A stretch of DNA of 64,000 bases. It comes from JAZKFT01 sp039925965 (lineage in GTDB: Bacteria > Bacteroidota > Bacteroidia > Chitinophagales > Chitinophagaceae). Below the pieces are notes generated by a model that was not told the DNA's origin, did not search any database, and worked only from the letters and a program-made list of their open reading frames with translations. Positions 1 to 8,301 of this stretch are shown one piece after another. The stretch covers positions 1-64,000 of the forward strand of contig JBDSXW010000010.1 of assembly GCA_039925965.1 (NCBI GenBank). Direction: 5' to 3'. How positions within the stretch are numbered: position 1 is the first letter of the stretch; each line of letters begins with the position of its first letter. The translations under genes and the position numbers were made by a program.

Positions 1-2
1 AA

Positions 3-107
3 ATTATGCTAAATATTTATCCCAAAAAAGGGGCCACAAAACAGGAGCTAATGGAGCAAATCCAAAAGAGGCATGAGCAGAGAAAAATTAAAAAAGACTC
101 ATCATGA
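3..107 (+). CDS. C-terminal end of an unrecognised protein (partial)
   Basis: An open frame enters from the left edge and ends at TGA 105-107, giving about 34 residues rich in Lys, Arg, Gln and Glu that read like a basic helical tail. The other two forward frames look less protein-like. I do not recognise the family. Because a repeat array like a transposon end follows at 480-660, it could be the tail of a mobile-element protein, but nothing in the 34 residues shows this. Confidence 0.3.
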   Translation: MMLNIYPKKGATKQELMEQIQKRHEQRKIKKDSS

Positions 108-130
108 CATGTCAAAGTAGAACTAAGAAG

Positions 131-179
131 TAATAGATAATGGGTTAATGGATAATGGGTTAATGGATAATGGATAATG
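131..179. repeat. Degenerate short-word repeat (GGTTAATGGATAAT type)
   Basis: The words TAATAGATAATGG and GTTAATGGATAATGG recur about four times in 49 bp. It is one of several intergenic arrays in this window that use different words. No coding potential is seen. Confidence 0.6.
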
Positions 180-180
180 C

Positions 181-479
181 TCCGTGGTCATAGATCCTTC
201 ATAATCGGCAAGGTTTCAGTTTGAGACGCCTGCTTTAAGATCGAGGTAGTGGGGTGACATAATGAGCTATAACGGCTACCTGGCCGCTTTCAGCGGGGCG
301 GGATACAAAAAAATTGGCGATCACGCAGCCCATCGACAAAAAAATACAATAGCGCCCTTCAAAAGCTTCTTTACGTGCAATATTGTCAGTAATCAACCAA
401 TAATCTCTTCCGAAAGCTCTAAAACACCCTTTTTTAATCGTTTAATCCACAAATAGGATTAATTAATCGATTGATTGGG
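181..479. other. Gap with an open but start-less minus-strand stretch
   Basis: About 300 bp with no convincing gene. A minus-strand frame is open from about 438 down to a TAA at 235-237 (about 65 codons) and its composition is fairly protein-like, but it has no good start and a stop directly upstream. It may be the remnant of a decayed gene. A plus-strand 64-codon frame over the same bases has nothing in its favour. Confidence 0.3.
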
Positions 480-660
480 TGTCAGGATCCACATTTCAGG
501 TGTCAGAATCCACTAATTAAATCTCAGAATCCACATTTCAGATTAGGAAACAGGTAGATAGAATCAATTAATGATTGCATCGGGTGTCTTAATCCACCTT
601 TCATGTGTCAGAATCCACGAATTGGATCTCAGAATCCACATTTCAGGTCTTAGAATCGAT
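480..660. repeat. 13-bp word on a strict 21-bp grid, possible IS21-like end remnant
   Basis: The word TGTCAGAATCCAC or close variants begins at 480, 501, 522, 585, 606 and 627, with a degenerate copy at 648. All starts are multiples of 21 bp apart, so the copies lie on one face of the helix. Each half (480-534 and 585-639) is an imperfect copy of the other. Multiple phased transposase-binding repeats starting with TGT are known from ends of IS21-family elements, but no istA or istB is visible here, so the assignment is only a suggestion. No spacers of CRISPR type are present. Confidence 0.6.
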
Positions 661-829
661 GCTTAGGCTGCCTCTATGACAGGCGTGAGAAGCAAAATGA
701 AAGGTTTTGGAAATAAAATGATAGGCGCGAGAGTTGATTTGGACCATTTTGTATGTTGAAAAACATTACGAGCTACCCAAACAACAGCAAATCTGACTCG
801 GTTTCCTAAACACCTAAACTTCTAAACAC

Positions 830-1798
830 CTAAACCTTCAAAGTAATATCCCCAATGATTTTCTCCGCATGTTCTCTTGAGTTTTCGATGAAGAGGGTAT
901 GCGTGTCCATGCCGCCGCAAATGACGCCTGCAAGGTAAATGTTGGGGATATTTGTTTCGTGGCTATCGGCATCGTAGGAAGGTTTACAGGTTTCATCTGC
1001 CGATAAATCTATTCCGATTGATTTGATAAAGCTGAGATCGGGCTGGTATCCGGTCATGGCGATGACCCAGTCATTTTCAACTGTAATAAGTCCGTCCGGT
1101 GTTTGGATATCCACTTCGTGTTCGCGGATCGCTGCGACGCTGCTGTTGAAAAATGCTTTGATAGCACCTTCTTTAATTCGGTTCTCGATATCGGGCTTTA
1201 CCCAATATTTTACCCTTTTCCCTATTTCGTTTCCGCGGATCACCATGGTTACATCAGCGCCTTTGCGCCAGGTTTCGAGGGCAGCGTCTACCGCACTGTT
1301 CATGGCGCCAATAACCATCACTTTCTGGAAGGCATAAAAATGCGGTTCCTTGTAATAGTGCGTCAGCTTGGGTAGTTCTTCTCCGGTTACGTTCAATAGG
1401 AATGGGATACCGTAAAAGCCAGTGGCGATAATGATAAATGCCGCTGTGTATGTTTGCTTTGGTGTGGTGACTGTAAAGCCATCAGCATTCCGGGTTACCT
1501 GCTTCACCTCTTCAAATAAATTTACCCGGAGACCGGACGACAATGTTACCCTGCGATAGTATTCCAAAGCCTCACTGCGTGTGGGTTTCGGGCTGTTGCT
1601 TACAAAAGGAATATTGCCAATCTCCAATCTTTCACTCGTAGAAAAAAAGGTCATGTTGGACGGGTAGTTGTACAACGAATTTACTAATGGGCCTTTCTCC
1701 AGTACTACATAATCTAACCCCGCAATTTGGGCTGCTAATGCGCAAGCCAGCCCTATGGGGCCTCCGCCTATAATAACCAGTTGATAATCTGTTTTCAT
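830..1798 (-). CDS. YpdA-like FAD/NAD(P)-dependent disulfide reductase
   Basis: A 322-residue flavoprotein of the YpdA (putative bacillithiol-disulfide reductase) type, which in Firmicutes reduces oxidised bacillithiol with NADPH in the cytoplasm. The FAD-binding GGGPIG lies at residues 11-16. A second dinucleotide fold follows at about 160-190 (VIGAMNSAVDAA), and a late FAD motif (NIYLAGVICGG) near 285. Length and the N-terminal sequence around NYPSNMTFFS match the family. In the S. aureus protein the first motif is GGGPCG and its Cys is proposed to be catalytic; here that position is Ile, so the chemistry or substrate may differ. The gene follows 1832-3244 by 33 nt on the same strand and may share its transcript. 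I am confident of the family and unsure of the thiol substrate. Confidence 0.85.
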   Translation of the reverse strand: MKTDYQLVIIGGGPIGLACALAAQIAGLDYVVLEKGPLVNSLYNYPSNMTFFSTSERLEIGNIPFVSNSPKPTRSEALEYYRRVTLSSGLRVNLFEEVKQVTRNADGFTVTTPKQTYTAAFIIIATGFYGIPFLLNVTGEELPKLTHYYKEPHFYAFQKVMVIGAMNSAVDAALETWRKGADVTMVIRGNEIGKRVKYWVKPDIENRIKEGAIKAFFNSSVAAIREHEVDIQTPDGLITVENDWVIAMTGYQPDLSFIKSIGIDLSADETCKPSYDADSHETNIPNIYLAGVICGGMDTHTLFIENSREHAEKIIGDITLKV

Positions 1799-1831
1799 AT
1801 TTTTCTTGCGGCAAAAATAGGAAGGAAAGGA

Positions 1832-3244
1832 TCATCTGGCAGTAGCTACAGGCTTATCTGTAAAATAATCAAACGCGCTTATTTTACCGGTTGTAAGATC
1901 TACGATAAACAAGGCATTGCATTCGCCACTGCTTAGCTCTTTGTTATTGGTGCCCAAAATATACAAGTGGGATGCGGTCGTAAACCAATCCACCCACTCG
2001 GGTAATCCGGGGTTGGCCGTCCAGGGTACCTTGCCATCGGTGGTGATGCCGCTGACTTGTATCAGCCCATTTTTTCCAACCTCGGTTTTGTGAACGATCA
2101 GCCATCCATTCTTGAGGTGGATGGGCGTTCCGGTTTGTTTATTGAGGAGGAAGCCGCCATGTAAAAAACTTTGGGATGCATTGGGATATCCGGCGCTTTG
2201 ATTATCGATATACAGATAGTCATCTTTAGGGGTTACTGTTGCGGATAAAAACTGCCTCCGGCTGGTTTCGTCGTATTCGGTGCGGTATTCAAAACGATCG
2301 TATACCTTTTTAAATTCATCTTTTGAATACAGTCCGTATAGTTTTCCGTTGAGGGTGTCGCTATTTACTTTTATCTGGTTGTAACTTTGACTCATTCTTA
2401 TTTCCTGCATTGCTTCTGTTGCCCTTGCCCTGTCCTTCGTAGTGCGTTGCAGTTTTTCGATGGAGTTTTTTATTTTGTTCAGACTGTCCCGCTTTTTGTA
2501 CAGGATATCCCTTTGCTCAAAAATAGCCTGGCGCACTTTAATTGATAGACCGCTCTGTCTATTATAGTCTTGCTCACCTGAAATATCTATTTGTTTTTTT
2601 AAATCTTCCAGTTTTTTTGTAACGGCTTCCAGTTCTGCGGTATACGGGTCTTGCGATGCGGTATTGGTGACATCAGTCGCCTGTAGACTTGCTGTATTCA
2701 GTTGCCATTTCGATCCATCTGTAGCGGTGATCGCAATCGTTCCACTGTAGCGATTGAACTTGTAGTACCGTCGTTCTTTCGGAAATTTCCCTTTAAGCTG
2801 TGGGTTTTTTACTTCGAGAATTCCTATGTCAGCTTTCTTATCCAGGGTAAACGGATCGAAAGCCATCGGTTCGCCCACAAACATCCAGGCGAGCTGGCTG
2901 GCCGAACCCATTATCTCAATCGGGTATTCTTTTATGTCGCTATGGTCCTTGAGTTTTTGTTCTTGCAGTTTGGCCCCACTAACTGCATCATTTGTTTGCA
3001 GGAAATAAGTCGTACTAACCGACTTGCTGGTCATACCACCACCGCTGGAATAGGATGTGGCCTTGTCGTATTTTACGATTGCCAGCAGAATTTGCTGACC
3101 ATTTTTTTCAAAAAACAAAACAGGGGGTAAGGCCGAGCGTTCGTCGTACTTCGCCAGGCAGCCCCGCATTAAAAACATACATCCTCCAAAACCGAGAAGG
3201 ATCAGGAAGATGGTGCTGGTAATAAGTTTTTTTGAAGGCGACAT
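1832..3244 (-). CDS. Membrane-anchored protein of unknown function, PA2928-like
   Basis: 470 residues. A hydrophobic segment at about residues 7-25 should anchor the protein in the inner membrane or act as an uncleaved signal. The rest is soluble and probably periplasmic. A charged coiled-coil-like stretch lies near 205-270, and the C-terminal third has beta-rich repeats of the kind seen in propeller-like folds (LHGGFLLNKQTGTP, VDLTTGKISAF). Some segments recall proteins annotated as the PA2928 family, but I cannot confirm this. It lies 33 nt upstream of the YpdA-like gene, so the two are probably co-transcribed. No function is proposed. Confidence 0.75.
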   Translation of the reverse strand: MSPSKKLITSTIFLILLGFGGCMFLMRGCLAKYDERSALPPVLFFEKNGQQILLAIVKYDKATSYSSGGGMTSKSVSTTYFLQTNDAVSGAKLQEQKLKDHSDIKEYPIEIMGSASQLAWMFVGEPMAFDPFTLDKKADIGILEVKNPQLKGKFPKERRYYKFNRYSGTIAITATDGSKWQLNTASLQATDVTNTASQDPYTAELEAVTKKLEDLKKQIDISGEQDYNRQSGLSIKVRQAIFEQRDILYKKRDSLNKIKNSIEKLQRTTKDRARATEAMQEIRMSQSYNQIKVNSDTLNGKLYGLYSKDEFKKVYDRFEYRTEYDETSRRQFLSATVTPKDDYLYIDNQSAGYPNASQSFLHGGFLLNKQTGTPIHLKNGWLIVHKTEVGKNGLIQVSGITTDGKVPWTANPGLPEWVDWFTTASHLYILGTNNKELSSGECNALFIVDLTTGKISAFDYFTDKPVATAR

Positions 3245-3552
3245 AGCTGGTATGTTTTGGGATTAAAGATCCAAAATACCAGCAGTTACTGTCGTAGGCA
3301 AATGCAATGAACAAGCGTGGCTTTACAGTTAGTAAAAGGGTGTTTTGTCTCAACCCTGAATCTTCGTCCGTCTTTTTACCTATAAAGAAGCCCACAGTGC
3401 TAACACCGTGGGCTATGCAAAGATTGACATTGCAGCCGTAGTAAAAATTTACAGGAATTCACTGCTAATCATCTTGCCAAACCTGCACTGGGTAGGGATT
3501 TGGATATTTCTAAAAGATAACGAGGTGTACTCACCAGGATTGCTTTCTCAAC
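3245..3552. other. Intergenic gap, no gene seen
   Basis: About 308 bp between two minus-strand genes. It holds the hairpin at 3389-3414 that probably ends the S74 transcript. The 70-codon plus-strand frame across part of it has no support. Confidence 0.5.
3389..3414 (-). terminator. Probable terminator of the S74 repeat-protein gene
   Basis: AGCCCAC and GTGGGCT form a 7-bp GC-rich stem extended by GTG/CAC inside. On the minus strand it is followed by TTCTTTATAG, a weak T-tract. It lies 140 nt after the stop codon of the minus-strand gene at 3553. Confidence 0.6.
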
Positions 3553-6500
3553 TTATTTTTTCTCCAGGGCTTCAATCCTTTTTCTCAAAGTTTCGTTTTC
3601 TTTTATCAGCTGTTGGATAGCCAGTAGCGCAACGCCCGCCGGGTCAATCGTACTGATCGTCTTATCATCAAGTCCCAGGTTGAATGCTGCCTTAAAATCC
3701 TGTGCCATTGGACCTACATGGTATTCCTTAGTGCCCTTATAACGCCATTGGGTTATAGGTAATCCTGCTATTTTCCTGATAACGTCAGTGGCATCGGGTG
3801 TAGTAAAATCTTCTTTTTTGTTTACGTCGCTGGCGTTGGTCCATACACCGCCATTGGTTAAGAATGCGCCATTGCCATTACCTGCACCGCTACCTACTTC
3901 CAGGGCATGACCGGGAGCAGTAACTGCGGGAATTCCGAATACCCAATCGTTTACATTGCCGTTACCAAAGGACATCGTATTACTGGCAGAAACGGAAGCC
4001 TGGGCGCCAAAAACTGCTGAATTACTTAACCCATCAACGGTTACGTCTGCACTGTATCCCACAGCCGTTAAACGTGTCCCTGTGATGTTAGTTGCGAGGG
4101 TGGAAAAACCAAGCCCCGTGTTATTGAATCCTGTGGTATTATTTTTTAATGCACGACTACCGATGGCAGTGCTCCGAAGGCCATTGTTGACATCGCCGGT
4201 GGCACTGTATAAAGCACTGTCACCCACTGCCACATTGTTAGGATTGTTGGTGTTGGCAAACAAACTTCCGTTGCCAATGGCTACGTTACTACTGCCTGAT
4301 GTGTTACTATATTGCGATTTATTTCCAATTGCAACATTGTAATTGCCGGTGCTGTTACTATATAAAGATTGGTATCCAAATGCATTATTTTGAAAGCTAA
4401 GTGTGGTATTTTTCAATGCACCTGCACCCACTGCCGTGGAATATGAAAGGGGTCCAATATTAAAACCAAGATTGTACAATGCACTGTCGCCAATTGCGGT
4501 TGTATAGGTAATTTGAAAACCGTTTTTTAATGCCCCTGCCCCAACTGCTACATTATGAGAACCATTGGAGTATTCGCTTAGCGCATCTGTACCGACCGCC
4601 ACATTAAAATCACCAGAACCTGTGTTCACAGTACTTTTCATGGCATTGTTGCCAATGGCTGTATTGGAGCTTCCGATATTACCATACATAGTTTTATAGC
4701 CGATGGCGGTGTTTTCTCCGGAGGAAGCATTTGTGTAAAGTGACTGAAATCCAAGAGCGGTATTATTTGCCCCGTTGGTATTAGTATATAAAGCTTTGGA
4801 ACCTATAGCGGTATTGCTAAAACTGCCGTTTGTGTTGTGCATAGCGGAATCTCCTACAGCTACAAGGTTGGATCCTACGAAGTTTTTATATAATGATTCC
4901 TTACCTATTGCCACATTATTACTTCCTGTGAAGTTGGAATTCATGGACCGGTAACCCTGTGAGGTATTATTGCTGCCTGTTATGTTATTAGTCAGTGACT
5001 GATATCCAAGTGCTACATTATTATCACCAGATAACAGAAGCGGATCCCCCGTATTTTTTTCGAGGGCATCCTGGCCTATAGCCACGTTGGAGCTGCCATA
5101 TTGTACACTTGTGAGTGCATGGTATCCAATGGCCACATTGCCTGCGGAATTTGCATTGTTGGCCATGGCACTATCGCCCATGGCGGTATTAAAATTACCA
5201 ACCGTGCCTTGGGCGAGTGCGTAATTACCCATAGCAGTATTGCCTGTACCAGACATGTTAAACAATGCTTTAAAACCAACAGCCGTATTAATGCCGGTGG
5301 GGGTGCCATTAAAATTAAAAAGGGCGGAATCCCCAACAGCCACCAAATGAGAAGATATCGTGTTTTTACTCAATGCCTTGTTGCCAATGGCTACGTTACT
5401 GCTGCCGCTTGTATTTGCATTAAGCGCTTGGTAACCCCCGGCGGTATTGCTGCTTCCTGTTGTATTTGCGAAAAGCGTTTTAGAACCGACAGCAGTGTTT
5501 TGGATAGCGGTATTATTAAATAAGGCGGAGTCCCCAACTGCTACCAGATTGGAACTAACTGTGTTAAAATATAGCGCACTGCTTCCTACTGCAGTATTAC
5601 TATAACCTGTTTTATTTGCTATTGATGCCGCTTGTCCAATTGCAACATTAGTATTCCCTGAGGTATTTTCACTTAATGCAAAATAACCTGATGAAGTATT
5701 ATTATTTCCTATCGTATTATTTAAGAGGCTTCTATCACCCAAAGCGGTATTATTTGTTCCCGCCGTATTATTGAAAAGTGAAGAAGCACCTACCGCTGTA
5801 TTGTTGTTTCCTGTAGAATTGGTTGTTAAGGAATAATAACCCAATGCAGTATTCCTGTCTGAAATGTTATTCTTAAGAGTGGAACTTCCTACAGCCGTAT
5901 TGCTTCCGCCAATAGTATTACTGTAAAGACTGTTAAAACCAATAGCTGTGTTTTCAACGCCAAAAGTATTTGTAAATAAGCTTTTAGAACCAACGGCAGT
6001 ATTGTTATATGTTGCAATGTTTGTTACGCCGTCTGTACCGTTATTATATAAAGCTGAATCTCCGACTGCTACAAGGCTTGAACTTAATTTGTTTTTAAAG
6101 AGGGCATTATGACCCATTGCAATATTACCGCTGCCGGAGACATTAGAGAATAAGGATTTTACACCAGCTGCAACGTTTCTGCTGCCTGTAGTGTTTAAAA
6201 TCAATGCCTGAAAACCATTTGCTGTATTACCGTTGCCGGAAGTATTGGCAAGTAAAGCTTTAGAACCAATCGCAGTGTTTTGCAGCCCTGTAGTATTATT
6301 ATACAAAGCCGAATCGCCAATGGCTACAAGATTAGATTGTGTTGTATTTGAGAACAAAGTTCTTGCTCCAATGGCAACATTACTAAAGCCGGATGTGTTT
6401 AAGAAAAGAGAATAAACTCCCTGTGCGCTGTTATTATTACCTGATGTGTTTCCGTTAAGGGCAAATAAACCTTGTGCAGTATTATAGTTTCCTGTTGTGT

Positions 6501-7179
6501 TGCCAGCTAATGCAGCAGCGCCATTGGCGGTATTATAATCCCCGGATGCGTTGTTACCGAGTGAAAAGTATCCGGTTGCAGTGTTATTACTACCTGAAAT
6601 ATTTTGTGACAAGGCATCTGACCCAAGTGCTGCATTAAAGCTCCCTGTTGTATTTGAAAACAAAGAGGTAGTGCCAATGGCAGCATTAAAATTGCCAATT
6701 GTATTCACTTTTCCCGAGCCGGTGCCAATGAACACATTTTCTAATTCTAATCTACCCGCTGCTGAATTATTCACCCGAAAACTTAAAGGCTTGTTGTCAA
6801 GCGTGCCAATAAAGTTTGCGGCAGTTGTACCACTGTTGCCTGTAAGCGACCAGAATGGAATGCCTCCTAAGTCAATGGGTACAAGTAATTTTAACCACTG
6901 TGTGCCACTCCAGTAATAATATCCCCTGCCAAGCGGCAAGGCGATATTGGTATTAAATACTAAAAGCGATGCTGCGGGTGCTGCAATCGTAACTACATCG
7001 GTTAATGAAACTAAAGCTACATTAGGAATCAACATTCCTTTATCCGTAGCACTTACTTCTAATTTGGCACTTGCATTAGGTGTAACGGTGCCGATGCCAA
7101 CACTTTGTGCTTTCGAGTCTATGTTGGCCAATAAGGAGCAAATCAAAATGACGAGCGTGGATGGTGCAAATTTTTTCAT
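3553..7179 (-). CDS. Secreted giant repeat protein with C-terminal S74 chaperone domain
   Basis: 1208 residues. Residues 1-24 are a Sec signal peptide ending near SKAQ. A short N-terminal domain (about 27-130) contains VGIGTVTPNASAKLEV, common in Bacteroidota tail-fibre-like surface proteins. Residues about 150-1070 are made of roughly 17-residue units of the pattern xNTAxGxxALxxNTTGx, resembling the beta-roll heads of trimeric adhesins. Residues about 1110-1208 are a Peptidase_S74-type intramolecular chaperone (SDVNKKEDF, QWRYKG, HVGPMAQDF, a GVALLAIQQL helix) ending in a short coiled coil. In phage tail spikes this domain guides trimerisation and then cleaves itself off. By analogy this is a trimeric, self-processing surface fibre. 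The gene is monocistronic, with a palindromic box and -7 element 33-78 nt upstream of its ATG. There are no phage genes nearby. Confidence 0.85.
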   Translation of the reverse strand: MKKFAPSTLVILICSLLANIDSKAQSVGIGTVTPNASAKLEVSATDKGMLIPNVALVSLTDVVTIAAPAASLLVFNTNIALPLGRGYYYWSGTQWLKLLVPIDLGGIPFWSLTGNSGTTAANFIGTLDNKPLSFRVNNSAAGRLELENVFIGTGSGKVNTIGNFNAAIGTTSLFSNTTGSFNAALGSDALSQNISGSNNTATGYFSLGNNASGDYNTANGAAALAGNTTGNYNTAQGLFALNGNTSGNNNSAQGVYSLFLNTSGFSNVAIGARTLFSNTTQSNLVAIGDSALYNNTTGLQNTAIGSKALLANTSGNGNTANGFQALILNTTGSRNVAAGVKSLFSNVSGSGNIAMGHNALFKNKLSSSLVAVGDSALYNNGTDGVTNIATYNNTAVGSKSLFTNTFGVENTAIGFNSLYSNTIGGSNTAVGSSTLKNNISDRNTALGYYSLTTNSTGNNNTAVGASSLFNNTAGTNNTALGDRSLLNNTIGNNNTSSGYFALSENTSGNTNVAIGQAASIANKTGYSNTAVGSSALYFNTVSSNLVAVGDSALFNNTAIQNTAVGSKTLFANTTGSSNTAGGYQALNANTSGSSNVAIGNKALSKNTISSHLVAVGDSALFNFNGTPTGINTAVGFKALFNMSGTGNTAMGNYALAQGTVGNFNTAMGDSAMANNANSAGNVAIGYHALTSVQYGSSNVAIGQDALEKNTGDPLLLSGDNNVALGYQSLTNNITGSNNTSQGYRSMNSNFTGSNNVAIGKESLYKNFVGSNLVAVGDSAMHNTNGSFSNTAIGSKALYTNTNGANNTALGFQSLYTNASSGENTAIGYKTMYGNIGSSNTAIGNNAMKSTVNTGSGDFNVAVGTDALSEYSNGSHNVAVGAGALKNGFQITYTTAIGDSALYNLGFNIGPLSYSTAVGAGALKNTTLSFQNNAFGYQSLYSNSTGNYNVAIGNKSQYSNTSGSSNVAIGNGSLFANTNNPNNVAVGDSALYSATGDVNNGLRSTAIGSRALKNNTTGFNNTGLGFSTLATNITGTRLTAVGYSADVTVDGLSNSAVFGAQASVSASNTMSFGNGNVNDWVFGIPAVTAPGHALEVGSGAGNGNGAFLTNGGVWTNASDVNKKEDFTTPDATDVIRKIAGLPITQWRYKGTKEYHVGPMAQDFKAAFNLGLDDKTISTIDPAGVALLAIQQLIKENETLRKRIEALEKK
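3965..6730 (-). repeat. Coding repeat array: ~17-residue (51-bp) units with higher-order blocks
   Basis: Within the S74 protein, units with conserved NTA(I/V)G and NTTG repeat every 17 residues, about 50 units. Above this there is a second level: blocks begin with a variant containing LVAVGDSALYN, followed by NTAVGSKxL, NTAxGFQxL and NVAxGxKxL units. I count at least five such blocks plus two looser ones. This points to expansion by duplication of multi-unit segments. Confidence 0.8.
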
Positions 7180-7211
7180 GATAAATTTTTAGAGTTGGTG
7201 GAATGAGGCCA

Positions 7212-7257
7212 TAAAAATTGTTAATATTATTTGTGTCGCAGTTACCCCTAAGGGTAG
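7212..7257 (-). promoter_or_regulatory. Box a: palindrome plus -7 element upstream of the S74 gene
   Basis: Read on the minus strand, CTACCC-TTAG-GGGTAA (7242-7257) is preceded by AAAAA and followed after 22 nt by AATTTTTA (7212-7219). The S74 ATG lies 33 nt further down. It is one of six matching modules between 7.2 and 14.4 kb. No TTTG is seen at -33, where the box would sit instead. Confidence 0.6.
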
Positions 7258-7677
7258 TTTTTATGAAGCTTGCCCGCTGTTTTATTTCCAGCACCGTCAC
7301 CTTCCTTTGTACATCCAGTATCATTTCATTTTATTCCGAAACAATCTTTATCAGCCCGTTAATAGCTGCAAGCGAAATACCGGAGGAGTTATTGCCGATG
7401 CGTTTACTCAGACCCTAATGAAAATAGCAACAGACTGTGAATTTGCCAGTCAAACAACCAGCATAAAAATTGAAGTGGGTTGTGAATTTCTCATAAAATC
7501 TGTTTTATTAATCAGGTGATTGTATGATGATCATCGAGAATAAATAAAGTGTAAAAGTCGCTAACAACAAAGTGATTTTTTTCACCCGGCCGGGTGATTT
7601 TTATTGCCAGAATTAGAAAGGTGTCCTTACTGATTAAAACTGTAATCTTACCCGTTCGGGGAATTAAGAAAGAGGTA
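7258..7677. other. Intergenic gap with box b and an imperfect box, no gene seen
   Basis: About 420 bp between the S74 leader and the response regulator. Besides box b it holds an imperfect palindrome at 7648-7663 (TTACCC-GTTC-GGGGAA on the plus strand) that lacks a well-placed -7 element. Only peptides of 8 to 14 codons start within the first 100 nt after box b, so a transcript from there may be a long leader or a small RNA. Confidence 0.4.
7552..7597 (-). promoter_or_regulatory. Box b: perfect 16-bp palindrome with spaced -7 element
   Basis: TCACCCGG-CCGGGTGA at 7582-7597 is a perfect palindrome. On the minus strand AAAAA precedes it, and GACTTTTA follows after 22 nt (7552-7559). It points toward the S74 gene about 370 nt away, but no gene begins directly after it. 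Confidence 0.55.
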
Positions 7678-8301
7678 CTATTTTGCCATCAATTGCCTTA
7701 GCTGCACTATGACATTATACCTGGTATTGGCACTTAGTTTGAGGTAAATATTTTTTAAATGCGTCTTAACCGTATTCACAGAAATAAAAAGTTTGTCCGC
7801 AATCTGGTTATTGGTGGTACCATCGTAAATTAATAGCACTATTTCAAATTCCCTGTCGCTGAGTTGCGATATTAAGTGACGATTAATTTTTGTCATCAGT
7901 AGCGGAGGTAATTTTCTGTTTAAATCAGCAGCATGGTTACTGATTGCAATCTGCAATGAAGCCAACAATGTTTTTTCATTAAAGGGCTTAACGATGTAGC
8001 CGCTTGGTTTTACAGTTTTGGCCCGATCCAATGTTTCTTTATCTGAATACGAAGTGAGAAATAAAAATGGCAAACGGTATTTTTGATTAATGCGCCTGGC
8101 TATGTCTATTCCATCCTCTTCACTTTCGAGGTTCACATCCAGTATGGCAGCATCCGGAGTATTATGTTGTAACTGTTCGTTGGCTTCGCTGCTGTCGTAG
8201 GCAATCCCACTTACTTCAAAATCGGCATTGTCCAGATACATTGAAATGTTCTCGGCAATTACCGGCTCATCTTCTACTATAAGTATTCTTAGTTTGCTCA
8301 T
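7678..8301 (-). CDS. LuxR-type response regulator (partner of kinase at 8298)
   Basis: 207 residues. An N-terminal receiver domain (about 4-120) has the acidic pair at E10-D11, the phospho-acceptor D55 in AILDVNLE, the switch Thr in FLTSYSD and the Lys of YIVKPFNE. A C-terminal LuxR/NarL helix-turn-helix follows (about 145-205; SDREFEIVLLIYDGTTNNQI and FISVNTVKTHLKNIYLKL). Its ATG overlaps the stop of the upstream kinase gene in an ATGA, so the two are translationally coupled and form a two-component pair. As a NarL/FixJ-family DNA-binding regulator it is one candidate reader of the palindromic boxes in this region. Confidence 0.92.
   Translation of the reverse strand: MSKLRILIVEDEPVIAENISMYLDNADFEVSGIAYDSSEANEQLQHNTPDAAILDVNLESEEDGIDIARRINQKYRLPFLFLTSYSDKETLDRAKTVKPSGYIVKPFNEKTLLASLQIAISNHAADLNRKLPPLLMTKINRHLISQLSDREFEIVLLIYDGTTNNQIADKLFISVNTVKTHLKNIYLKLSANTRYNVIVQLRQLMAK

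Noticed and set aside
262..456. 64-codon plus-strand ORF near the left edge
   Set aside because: No recognisable features; the opposite strand over the same bases is at least as protein-like, so neither is called as a gene.
480..660. CRISPR array (phased 13-bp words)
   Set aside because: The repeats are too short, the 8-bp intervals are themselves partly conserved, and the grid is interrupted without cas genes.
3956..6916. Long plus-strand frames of 60 to 140 codons across the S74 gene
   Set aside because: They mirror the 51-bp coding repeat on the opposite strand; open antisense frames are expected from such composition.
7582..7606. The palindromic boxes read as plus-strand terminators (stem followed by TTTTT)
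   Set aside because: There are no plus-strand genes in this region to terminate, and terminators would not explain the constant 21-22-nt distance to a -7 element on the other strand.
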